A stretch of DNA of 64,000 nucleotides from Euzebya rosea (GTDB lineage Bacteria; Actinomycetota; Nitriliruptoria; Euzebyales; Euzebyaceae), in the NCBI RefSeq assembly GCF_003073135.1, contig NZ_PGDQ01000018.1, positions 1 through 64,000 of the forward strand, read 5' to 3'. Shown piece after piece: positions 15,848 to 23,691 of this stretch (position 1 is its first letter; the number at the start of each line of letters is the position of its first letter). The notes beneath the pieces are model-generated. The model saw only the letters and a list, made by a program, of their open reading frames with translations, made no database searches and was not told where the DNA came from. The position numbers and the translations under genes were made by a program.

Positions 15848-16085
15848 GTCGGAGCCTTTCACTGGTACCAGCAGTGCAAGTGCTCCCGGTTCGGGACGCG
15901 AGCCGGAGGCTGACTGATCGGCGCTCGCAGCGCACAGCCCTGTCGCCGGTCCTTGCGTCCCGGACCACACCGACCCCGCAGAACTCAGTCTGACCCTCCA
16001 CGGGTGAGGCAGCGTGGCGGTGATCGGGATGGACCAGGAACACAACCGGCATCATCCACCGGTCACCGATCAGGATGACCAGTCA
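15848..16085 (-). ncRNA. putative IS110 bridge-RNA (leader) region
   Basis: IS110 elements transcribe a structured bridge (seek) RNA from the non-coding end upstream of the transposase. Its loops pair with target and donor DNA. This gene-free 238-base stretch is in the right place and size and is rich in short complementary segments (for example GGTCATCCTGATC and GATCACCG words). I have not folded it, and no loop can be assigned by eye. Confidence 0.4.
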
Positions 16086-16188
16086 GACAGCTTGGTGTTC
16101 CAGGCCACGTAGGACTGCAAGGTCGGCCCCGCGCGACCCGCATCGGAGATTCCTGACCCATATCTGACCCAAGGAGGCAGGAATGGGT

Positions 16189-16220
16189 GCGGCTGACCCG
16201 CGTTTCCGCAGGTCAGCCGC
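16189..16220 (-). terminator. terminator-type hairpin behind rnpB
   Basis: A perfect 10-base inverted repeat, GCGGCTGACC and GGTCAGCCGC, with a 12-base loop, 9 bases beyond the 3' end of rnpB. There is no T-run after it, which is usual in actinobacteria. The loop side contains the 14-bp repeat also found at 2726. Confidence 0.7.
16203..16216. repeat. 14-bp direct repeat, copy B
   Basis: Identical to 2726-2739. Here it forms the loop and one arm of the rnpB terminator hairpin. Ends of stable RNA genes are common integration sites, so this could be an att-type duplication, but chance is not excluded. Confidence 0.3.
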
Positions 16221-16228
16221 TTGCCAGA

Positions 16229-16589
<361 letters not shown>

Positions 16590-16677
16590 CCTGACCGCCC
16601 CGCATCGTACGCGCCGCTGCACCAATCGGCCGTGCGGTCGACACGGCCACCCGTCGCTGGAGCACACTCGGTCGCCG

Positions 16678-17247
16678 GTGCGACTGATCGAGGACTATGG
16701 CCCCGCGCCGCTGGACGACCCGGCGGTGTACCCCGGCACGTGGCCCTCCGGCCCGGTGATGGTGTCGGCCGACGCGGTGGTGCCGGTCCCCCCGTCGATC
16801 AGCACGACCGACCGCATCGCCGTGCTGGCGATCGGGTCCAACGCCAACCCCGCGCAGATCCGCCGCAAGGGCATCGCCGGCGAGGTGCTCCTGCTCCCCA
16901 CGACCCTGCAGAACCACCTGGTCGTGCACGCGGGACACATCACCACCTACGGGGCGGTACCGGCCACGGTCGTGCGATGGCCGCAGGCGAGCTGCCGGGT
17001 CTTCGTGGCATGGCTCACCGAGCGGCAGGTCGCCGACACGACCATCAGCGAGCACGGCAACTACGACCTGGTCGACCTGCCCACCGACGACGGGATCATC
17101 CCCGGGTACCGGGCCAGGTCCGGCGTGCTGACCGATCGCACCGGGTGGCCCATCCGGCTGGCCGCGATCGAGGCCCGTGGGCCGGGCCTGCCCACGGAGA
17201 TGACGCAGGCACAGGCGCTGGCAGCGCATCCGGGACCGGTCCGCTGA
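16678..17247 (+). CDS. conserved hypothetical protein, gamma-glutamylcyclotransferase-like motif
   Basis: A 189-aa soluble protein. IAVLAIGSNANPAQIRRK recalls the GSN phosphate-binding loop of gamma-glutamylcyclotransferase-fold proteins, followed by HITTYGAVPATVV and an EHGNYDLVDL segment. The family is recurrent in actinobacteria in my memory but without a firm function. GTG at 16678 is used; the open frame upstream runs through rnpB and cannot be coding. It is divergent from rnpB. Confidence 0.7.
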   Translation: MRLIEDYGPAPLDDPAVYPGTWPSGPVMVSADAVVPVPPSISTTDRIAVLAIGSNANPAQIRRKGIAGEVLLLPTTLQNHLVVHAGHITTYGAVPATVVRWPQASCRVFVAWLTERQVADTTISEHGNYDLVDLPTDDGIIPGYRARSGVLTDRTGWPIRLAAIEARGPGLPTEMTQAQALAAHPGPVR

Positions 17248-17284
17248 GTTCGGCCGGAACGCGACCGGGCACCCGGGCGGTTCC

Positions 17285-18544
17285 TCATCCGCGGGTCGGG
17301 AACTCCACCGTGGGGGCCATCTCCGGCATGTCGGCGTGGTCGTCGGGGGAGCTGGCTGCCAACCGCCGGCTGTAGACGCCGACCAGCGGCACCGCGGACA
17401 TGCCGTGGGCCACGATGCTGGCCAGCACCGTCCACAGCGCGACCGACACGATCCGGTCGCGGCCGGCCACCTCCACGCGCTCCACGACGAGGAGGGCGAA
17501 CAGGACCGTCGCCAGCCCGCGGGGGCCGAACCAGCCGAGGAACGCCACGGTGTCCCGTCGGAGGCCCGCACCCGCCAGCGACAGGGCGATCGGCACCATC
17601 CGGACGACCGTCAGGCTGAGGACCACGTACAGGGCGGTGGACAGGTCGAGTGCCTGCAGCTGCTGCGGGACCAGCGCCGCGCCGAGCAGGGCGAAGACGA
17701 GGAGGGTCAGCAGCGTGCCCTCCTCCTCGGCCAGCTCCTGCACGCCGGCGCAGTGTTGCTGCGCGAGGGTCCCGAACGCCATCCCACCCACGAAGGCGGC
17801 GATGAAGCCGTTGCCACCGATCCCCTCGGCCCCGACCACACAGAGCACGGCGACCGCGAGCGCGGACAGCTGCTGGAAGCTGCCGGTCATCCATCCGCGC
17901 TGGCTGGCCCGGTCGATCATCCACGCCCCGAGGCTGCCGACGACCACGCCGACACCGACACCTCCGCCGACCTGGGCGCCGACGAACCCGGCGGCGCTGC
18001 CCACCGACGACACGCCCTCCTCCGCGCCGGCCAACCCGAGGAAGATCGTCACGAACGGCAGGACGATGCCGTCGTTCAGGCCGCTCTCCACGTTCAGGGT
18101 CTGACGGACCCGGGTGGGCAGCCGCTCGTCGGTCACGACCGCTTGGCCGAGGGCGGCGTCGGTCGGGGCCAGGACGGCCGCCAGGACCGCGGCCTCGAAC
18201 AGGCTGAGGTCCGGGAGCAGCAGCGCCGCGGCGCCGGCGCCGAGGAGGATGACGAGCGGCAGGCTGCCGAGCATCCGCGCCGGCAGCGCCGCGTCGGCGC
18301 GCAACCGGCCGAGGTTGATGCGCGCCGCATCGCTGAACAGGACCAGCCCGAGCGTGGCCTCGGTCAGGATCGACACGACCTCGCCGTCGAGGTCGACCTC
18401 GATCAGCCCGGACCCCGTGGCGCCGAGCAGCAGTCCGGCCGCGGTGAACACCATCGGGGCGGTGAGGATGCTGCGTTCGATCGGCCGGCTGACCACGCCG
18501 AAGAGCAGCACCAGCAGCGCGAGGACGACGACTCCGGTTTCCAT
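17285..18544 (-). CDS. CPA1-family cation:proton antiporter
   Basis: A 419-aa integral membrane protein with about twelve hydrophobic segments. Diagnostic pieces are APTDAALGQAVV (discontinuous helix of NhaP/NHE transporters), NVESGLNDGIVLPF (the ND ion-binding pair), and a late GWFGPRGLATVLFALL with the conserved arginine. It exchanges Na+ or K+ for protons across the cytoplasmic membrane for pH and salt homeostasis. ATG at 18544 has GGGAG three bases upstream; the longer frame to 18856 overlaps the divergent small gene and is rejected. It ends with a hydrophilic tail of about 25 residues. Confidence 0.9.
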   Translation of the reverse strand: METGVVVLALLVLLFGVVSRPIERSILTAPMVFTAAGLLLGATGSGLIEVDLDGEVVSILTEATLGLVLFSDAARINLGRLRADAALPARMLGSLPLVILLGAGAAALLLPDLSLFEAAVLAAVLAPTDAALGQAVVTDERLPTRVRQTLNVESGLNDGIVLPFVTIFLGLAGAEEGVSSVGSAAGFVGAQVGGGVGVGVVVGSLGAWMIDRASQRGWMTGSFQQLSALAVAVLCVVGAEGIGGNGFIAAFVGGMAFGTLAQQHCAGVQELAEEEGTLLTLLVFALLGAALVPQQLQALDLSTALYVVLSLTVVRMVPIALSLAGAGLRRDTVAFLGWFGPRGLATVLFALLVVERVEVAGRDRIVSVALWTVLASIVAHGMSAVPLVGVYSRRLAASSPDDHADMPEMAPTVEFPTRG

Positions 18545-18685
18545 GACTCCCTTCCGCCTCGGCCGATCCCTGTACCCCCACCTCCCCTGCAGAATCCTTA
18601 CAGAACGATGTCGGTTGTGTCCGCCGGGGGTCAAAGGTCCGCGGGGACAGTGGACACCGTTCATGGACGACGGATACTCGACGGC

Positions 18686-18931
18686 GTGACCACCGCAACG
18701 CTGGAGATCTACCGCACCGAGTCGGGGGCGGTCTACGAGGTCGTGGGCCACCGGGTCCGACGCACGAGCGCCACCGATGACGGGCCGATCGGCGACTGGC
18801 AGGACTACGTCGCGATCAACCGCCTGCCCGCCGCGCTGATGCGCCCCGGAAGCCAAGGCGAGGTGCTGGAGATCCTGCTGGTGGGCGGACGCCGGATCTA
18901 CACCTCTCGACTGGTCGTCCCGACCGACTGA
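18686..18931 (+). CDS. small conserved-looking hypothetical protein
   Basis: An 81-aa soluble protein beginning with GTG (VTTATLEIYRTESGAVYEVV) and ending TSRLVVPTD. It alternates charged and hydrophobic residues as in a small beta-rich domain. No family is recognised. It is divergent from the antiporter gene and convergent with 18947-20233. Confidence 0.6.
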   Translation: MTTATLEIYRTESGAVYEVVGHRVRRTSATDDGPIGDWQDYVAINRLPAALMRPGSQGEVLEILLVGGRRIYTSRLVVPTD

Positions 18932-18946
18932 CCACGCTCGTCCCGC

Positions 18947-20233
18947 CTACTCGCCGGGGGGTGGCAGGTCGGGTTCGTCCCAGTCCCATTCGGTGCCCTC
19001 GCGCGTGTCGCGCACTCGCACCCCGTCGGCGTCCATGTGCACCCGGATGTGGTCGGCAACCTCGAACGCCTTGCGGCTCCGGGCGTCGTCGCGGACATGC
19101 AGGAGCGTCTCGATGTGCGGCCGGACCAGCTCCCGGTGGTCGTGCATGGCCTCGCCGGCGAGCCGTCCCAGGCGGGTCAGCATGCCGCGAAGGGTCCGGA
19201 CCGCCCGGTCGTGCTCGTCGGACTCCTGGGTGTCGGCGGCCCAGGCCCTGATGAGCTCCTCGAGGTCGAGGGCCGCCCGGGTCGCCCCGTCGGCGTCGTG
19301 CTCGTCCAGGGCGGTGTCGAACGCCCGGTCCAGCGCGGCGACCTGCTCGTCCATCGGTGTCGGGCCGGCTTCGACGCCGTCGACGCCGGGCGCGGGCAGG
19401 TCGTCCGGGGTGACGGTGCCGCTGGCGCTGCCGGAGCCCACCTGGTCCAGGGCGACCGTGTCGCCTGACATCCAGCTGGCCACCGGCTGCCCGTCGCGGC
19501 GCACGTGCACGCCGCCTCGACCCTCGACCCGCATCGTCCCCGCGTCGAGGTCGAGGATGGCCGCGGTGTGCTCGTCGATGCCGAGCACCCACTCGTCATC
19601 CTCCAGGTCGGCCTCCAGCAGCTCCAGCCGGCGCTGCCCGAGGTAGCAGTAGCGGGTGTCGTGGGTGCCGCCCTCGGCGTTGTCGAAGTGCGGGACGACC
19701 ACGCAGCGCCAGCCGAGGACCTGCTCGACGACCCCGAGGCCGGGAGCCCACGACGGGACGACCCCCGCCTTGTAGATCTCGTAGACGGGGATGGTCCGGG
19801 TGCCGGTGGTGACGGCTGCGGCGCTGGCGAACACGACCGTGCCGCCGCCGTCGACGATCGCCGCGAAGGCGTCGGCGAACCCCGCCGTCGACCACTGGCC
19901 GATGGCGTAGGTGGGGCTGCCCGGTCCAGAGAACAGCCAGTCGGCCCGGCGCACCGTGTCGAGCGTCGACTCGACCGCGAGGGCGTCGGTCCGGTCGAGG
20001 CGACCGGCGCGGACCACCTTCACGTCACGGCCCACGTGGTGGGCGAAGTAGTGCTTGGCCTTGTCGCTGATCTCCGCGGCGTTCTCCTGGAAGCCGTACG
20101 GCGTGTCGAGCAGGACCGCGTCGACGCCACCGCCGCGTCGTTCGGCGGTGGTGGCGAAGATCTTCTGATGGGTGGTGACCATCGTCGGGGTGGTCTCCCC
20201 CGACCCCATCAGGACCAGCGTTCCGGATGTCAT
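18947..20233 (-). CDS. S51/cyanophycinase-like peptidase fused to a CysRS-like C-terminal domain
   Basis: A 428-aa protein. Residues 1-230 resemble the peptidase E/cyanophycinase fold: LVLMGSGETTPTMV at the start, LDTPYGFQENAAEI, then WLFSGPGSPTYAI where the nucleophile elbow lies, and a later IDEHTAAIL. The region 270-330 is a linker, then a helical domain (ALDRAFDTALDEHD) ends in KAFEVADHIRVHMDADGVRVRDT..GTEW. This last segment looks like the C-terminal end of cysteinyl-tRNA synthetase (ADxIRxxLxxxGVxxxDTxxGTxW). The usual catalytic serine of S51 is not obvious in the elbow, so activity is uncertain. ATG at 20233 is preferred over 20269. Confidence 0.8.
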   Translation of the reverse strand: MTSGTLVLMGSGETTPTMVTTHQKIFATTAERRGGGVDAVLLDTPYGFQENAAEISDKAKHYFAHHVGRDVKVVRAGRLDRTDALAVESTLDTVRRADWLFSGPGSPTYAIGQWSTAGFADAFAAIVDGGGTVVFASAAAVTTGTRTIPVYEIYKAGVVPSWAPGLGVVEQVLGWRCVVVPHFDNAEGGTHDTRYCYLGQRRLELLEADLEDDEWVLGIDEHTAAILDLDAGTMRVEGRGGVHVRRDGQPVASWMSGDTVALDQVGSGSASGTVTPDDLPAPGVDGVEAGPTPMDEQVAALDRAFDTALDEHDADGATRAALDLEELIRAWAADTQESDEHDRAVRTLRGMLTRLGRLAGEAMHDHRELVRPHIETLLHVRDDARSRKAFEVADHIRVHMDADGVRVRDTREGTEWDWDEPDLPPPGE

Positions 20234-20258
20234 GCCCCAGAGACTGACCGGACTGGGT

Positions 20259-20987
20259 TCAGCTGACAACCACGATGCTGCCGCACTGCTGGCAGTAGGC
20301 CAGGCTGTCGGCGGCGGCTTCCTTGATGTCCTCCAGCTCGATCGCCGTCAGCTCCATGTAGCAGCCCTTGCAGGTCTTGCCCTCGAGCTTGGCGACGACG
20401 CGGCCCTTCCGCTTCGCGCGGAGCCCGTCGTAGACGGCGAGGACCTCGTCGTCGATGCCGCTGGCCTCCTCGGCACGCCGCGCCTCGAGCTTCTCGATCT
20501 CGGCGTCGATGTCGGTGGCTGCGTGGTCACGTCGGTTCTCGAGGTCGGCGATCTGCGCCTTGAGCTCACCACGCCGTGCGGTCAGCTCGTCGACCAGCGA
20601 GCTGCTCTCCTCAAGCTGCTCCATGATCTCCAGCAGCGAGTCCTCCAGGTCGGACTTGCGGTGCTGCAGGGAGCGGATCTCCTCGCGGAGTGCGCCGAGC
20701 TCCTTCTCGCTGGTGATCCGGCCCGAGTAGACGTTGGCCTCCGAGGACTTGCGGCGGGCGTCGACGGTCTCGATCTCGCGCTCGTGGCGGCTTGACTGGG
20801 CGGTCAGGTTGTCCTGCGTCTTCGTGGCCTCGACCAGCTCGTCGACGACCTTCACCAGGGTCTCCTCGTGCTGCTCGAGGACCTTCTGCTCCTCCAGGTT
20901 GGCGCGCTTGTGGCGCAGCAGGCGGATCTCCTCGTCGGTGTCGGCGAGGAGGAGCAGGTCGTGCTGCTGCTGGGGGGTGGCCTTCAT
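20259..20987 (-). CDS. coiled-coil protein with C4-type zinc ribbon (PF02591)
   Basis: A 242-aa protein: residues 5-180 are a long antiparallel coiled coil, and the C-terminus has CKGCYMEL and CQQCGSIVV, the four-cysteine zinc ribbon. It belongs to the CT398/HP0958-like family, which is conserved in actinobacteria and nearly always placed beside nif3-like genes. The cellular role is not established; relatives bind nucleic acids or secretion factors. It overlaps the Nif3 stop by 4 bases, so the two are coupled. Confidence 0.9.
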   Translation of the reverse strand: MKATPQQQHDLLLLADTDEEIRLLRHKRANLEEQKVLEQHEETLVKVVDELVEATKTQDNLTAQSSRHEREIETVDARRKSSEANVYSGRITSEKELGALREEIRSLQHRKSDLEDSLLEIMEQLEESSSLVDELTARRGELKAQIADLENRRDHAATDIDAEIEKLEARRAEEASGIDDEVLAVYDGLRAKRKGRVVAKLEGKTCKGCYMELTAIELEDIKEAAADSLAYCQQCGSIVVVS

Positions 20988-22171
20988 GTGGTGCGGTTCC
21001 AGTCGGTCCAGGGGTCGGTGGCGCGCGTCGAGCGGTGCACGGGTGCCGTCAGCCCCATGGTCGCAGCCTGCGCACGCAGGTGGGTGGCAACGTCGTCCAT
21101 CGCCGGGTTCTCGGTGGCGAAGTGGCCGGCGTCGATCAACGACAACCCCATGGTCAGGGCGTCGAGCGTCGGGTGGTGCTTGAGGTCCCCGGTGACGAAC
21201 AGGTCGACGGTGGGGCGGCCGTCGGCACCGATGAGCGACCCGATGAGGCTGTCGCCGGCGCCGCCGCAGATGGCGACGTCCGTCACCTCGCGGTCGGGGT
21301 CGTCGTCGACGGCGGCGAGCCGCAGGTGCCGAGAGGGAAGTCCGTGGGCCAGCGCGGAGGCGATCTCGGCGAGCGAACGTGGTTCGGGCAACCGGCCGAC
21401 CAGCCCGAGGCCGCGGGACGCCGTGGATGGACCCACGTCCAGCAGGGGCACGACGTCGACGGCGACCTCCTCGTAGGGATGGGCCTGTCGCAGCGCCGCG
21501 AGCACGTGGGGGACCCGGTCGCGAGGTGCCTCCATCTCGACGCGGTCCTCGCTGACGTGTTCGGTCTCGCCCGGCGTGCCGATGTGGGGGGTGGCGGCCT
21601 CACCGGGCCTGAACCGGCCCGAACCGGTCGTGGTGAACGCACAGCCGGTGTAGTCACCGATGTTCCCCGCCCCCGCGGCGGCCATCGCGTCGATGACGAC
21701 GTCGGTGTGTGCTGCGGGGACGAACGTGATCACCTTCGCCCGTCCCGAGGTCGGCAGGGGCTGCAGCGGGCGGCGATCGACGAGGCCCAGGACCTCCGCC
21801 GCAGGGTGGGACGTGCCGTCGGCGGCCTTGTCGACGTTGGTGTGGGCGGCCAGGATCGCGCAGCCCTGTCGCGCCGCACGAAGGGCCAGCCGTCCTGATG
21901 CGGTCTCGGGCGTCAGGCGCCGAAGCGGGGAGAACAGCAGCGGGTGGTGGACGACCAGCAGGTCCGCGCCGAGCTCGTTGGCCTCGTCGAGCACCGCCTC
22001 GGTGACGTCGAGGGCCACGAGGACGCCGGTGACCGTGTCGCGGGTCGGGTCGCCGACGTGCAGGCCGACCTGGTCCCATCCCTCGGCGTCGGCGGGCGGG
22101 TACAGGGCCGAGAGTCCGCGCATCCATGCGCCCAACGGGTCCCCGGCGGTGCTGGCTGATCGGTCTGGCAT
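20984..22171 (-). CDS. Nif3-like dinuclear metal centre protein
   Basis: A 395-aa Nif3/YbgI family protein. Metal-ligand motifs are complete: VVHHPLLFSP, HTNVDKAADG, VTGDLKHH and DAGHFATENP. A PII-like insertion of about 120 residues (VITFVPAAHTDVVIDAM...) sits between the two halves, giving the longer version common in Gram-positive bacteria. Often annotated GTP cyclohydrolase I type 2, but the true activity is unsettled. It is the first gene of a pair with the zinc-ribbon protein. Confidence 0.9.
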   Translation of the reverse strand: MPDRSASTAGDPLGAWMRGLSALYPPADAEGWDQVGLHVGDPTRDTVTGVLVALDVTEAVLDEANELGADLLVVHHPLLFSPLRRLTPETASGRLALRAARQGCAILAAHTNVDKAADGTSHPAAEVLGLVDRRPLQPLPTSGRAKVITFVPAAHTDVVIDAMAAAGAGNIGDYTGCAFTTTGSGRFRPGEAATPHIGTPGETEHVSEDRVEMEAPRDRVPHVLAALRQAHPYEEVAVDVVPLLDVGPSTASRGLGLVGRLPEPRSLAEIASALAHGLPSRHLRLAAVDDDPDREVTDVAICGGAGDSLIGSLIGADGRPTVDLFVTGDLKHHPTLDALTMGLSLIDAGHFATENPAMDDVATHLRAQAATMGLTAPVHRSTRATDPWTDWNRTT

Positions 22172-22262
22172 GTCCGCGGGATCCTAGTGGACAACACCCG
22201 CTGGCGCTCCGCAGGACCGGCCTGCCCGTCGGATCCGGCGCGCTCGCCTACGCTGCCCGCAG

Positions 22263-23687
22263 GTGCTGTTCCCGACGATCGACTTCGCGGTCTTCTTCGT
22301 CGTCGTGCTGACCGGATCATGGCTCTTGATGCCCCGGCGCGGCGAGTGGAAGTCCTTCGTGCTGGTCGCGTCGTATGTCTTCTACGGCTGGTGGAACCCG
22401 CGCTTCTGCCTGCTGCTGGCGGGGGTGACGCTGGTCAACCACTTCGGGGCGACGGCGGTGTCCCGCCTGTCGGTCGGGCGGGCACGGTCGCTGGTGCTGG
22501 CCCTGACGGTGATCGCCGACCTCGGCGTGCTCGGGTTCTTCAAGTACTACGGCTTCTTCGTGACGTCGGTCACCAACTCGCTGGCCTCCATCGGCGTGAC
22601 GGTCGCCCCTCCCCTGCTGCAGATCGTGCTGCCCGTCGGGGTGTCGTTCTTCACCTTCCAGGCCATCAGCTACGTGGTGGACGTGCACCGTGGCGACACC
22701 GACGCCGTGCCGCTGCTGGACTTCGCGATGTACCTGTCGTTCTTCCCGCAGCTGGTGGCCGGGCCGATCGTGCGTGCCAGCGAGCTGCTGCCGCAGATGC
22801 GCCAGCGGCAGGATCCGCGGTCGGTCGACGCCGCCCGTGCGTTCGGGCTGATCACGGCCGGGATGTTCAAGAAGGTCGTCGTCGCCAACCTGCTGGCCAC
22901 CGAGCTGGTCGACCGGGTGTTCGCCAACCCCGAACGCTTCAACGCCCTGGAGGTGGGGCTGGCGATCTACGGCTACGCGGTGCAGATCTACGCCGACTTC
23001 TCCGGCTACACCGACATCGCCATCGGGGTGGCCCTGCTGATGGGCTTCCGGTTCCCCGACAACTTCGACCGGCCCTACATCGCGGTGACCCTGCAGGACT
23101 TCTGGCGGCGCTGGCACATGACGTTGTCCCGCTGGCTGCGCGACTACCTCTACATCCCGCTGGGGGGATCACGGGGGACCGAGCGGCGGACGAAGGTCAA
23201 CCTGATGCTGACGATGCTGCTGGGCGGCCTGTGGCACGGGGCCGCCTGGAACTTCGTCATCTGGGGTGGCATCCACGGTGTGTGGCAGGCCGTGGAACGA
23301 CAGGGCGTGCTCGTGGGCGGCCGGGACCCGCAGGGGTTCCGCACGCGCCTGCTGCGCGGCCTGATCACCTTCCACGTGGTGTGCCTGGCCTGGGTGTTCT
23401 TCCGGGCCGAGACGTTCACCGCGGCGGGAACCATCCTCGGGCGGCTGGTGACCGGCTGGACCACCCCGGCGGCGTTGGACCCGTCGGTGCCCTTCTGGTG
23501 GCTGCCGCTCGTGATCGCCGGCGCCCTGGCCGTGCAGTTCCTGCCCGAGGGCACAGGGGCCCGCCTGCAGGCCGTGTTCTCCCGCGTGCCGGCGGTCGCC
23601 CAGGGGGTCGCGCTTGCCGGCGCGCTGCTGGTGATCGAGACGCTCGGCCCGGTCGGCGTCGCCCCGTTCATCTACTTCCAGTTCTGA
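22263..23687 (+). CDS. MBOAT-family O-acyltransferase (AlgI-like)
   Basis: A 474-aa polytopic membrane protein starting with GTG (VLFPTIDFAVFFVVV). Hallmarks are the AlgI-type N-terminus, FFTFQAISYVVDVHRGD, FPQLVAGPIVRA, ADFSGYTDIAIG, and the catalytic histidine segment GLWHGAAWNFVIWGGIHG. Such enzymes pass acetyl or other acyl groups across the membrane to a surface polysaccharide. They usually work with an exported SGNH protein; two SGNH genes lie in this window (29930 and 57173), but neither is adjacent. Confidence 0.92.
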   Translation: MLFPTIDFAVFFVVVLTGSWLLMPRRGEWKSFVLVASYVFYGWWNPRFCLLLAGVTLVNHFGATAVSRLSVGRARSLVLALTVIADLGVLGFFKYYGFFVTSVTNSLASIGVTVAPPLLQIVLPVGVSFFTFQAISYVVDVHRGDTDAVPLLDFAMYLSFFPQLVAGPIVRASELLPQMRQRQDPRSVDAARAFGLITAGMFKKVVVANLLATELVDRVFANPERFNALEVGLAIYGYAVQIYADFSGYTDIAIGVALLMGFRFPDNFDRPYIAVTLQDFWRRWHMTLSRWLRDYLYIPLGGSRGTERRTKVNLMLTMLLGGLWHGAAWNFVIWGGIHGVWQAVERQGVLVGGRDPQGFRTRLLRGLITFHVVCLAWVFFRAETFTAAGTILGRLVTGWTTPAALDPSVPFWWLPLVIAGALAVQFLPEGTGARLQAVFSRVPAVAQGVALAGALLVIETLGPVGVAPFIYFQF

Positions 23688-23691
23688 GCGG

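Larger units (their letters stand above)
14600..16085 (-). mobile_element. IS110-family insertion sequence
   Basis: One transposase gene with about 240 bases of non-coding DNA on its 5' side and almost none on its 3' side, total about 1.5 kb. This is the standard layout of the IS110 subgroup, whose members lack long terminal inverted repeats and insert at short core sequences. The exact ends cannot be fixed without an empty site. Limits given are where neighbouring reading frames appear to resume. Confidence 0.7.

Noticed and set aside
15848-16045. N-terminal extension of the IS110 transposase
   Set aside because: The extension lies in the leader where the bridge RNA is expected, and the conserved N-terminus begins at 15847 with a good ribosome binding site.
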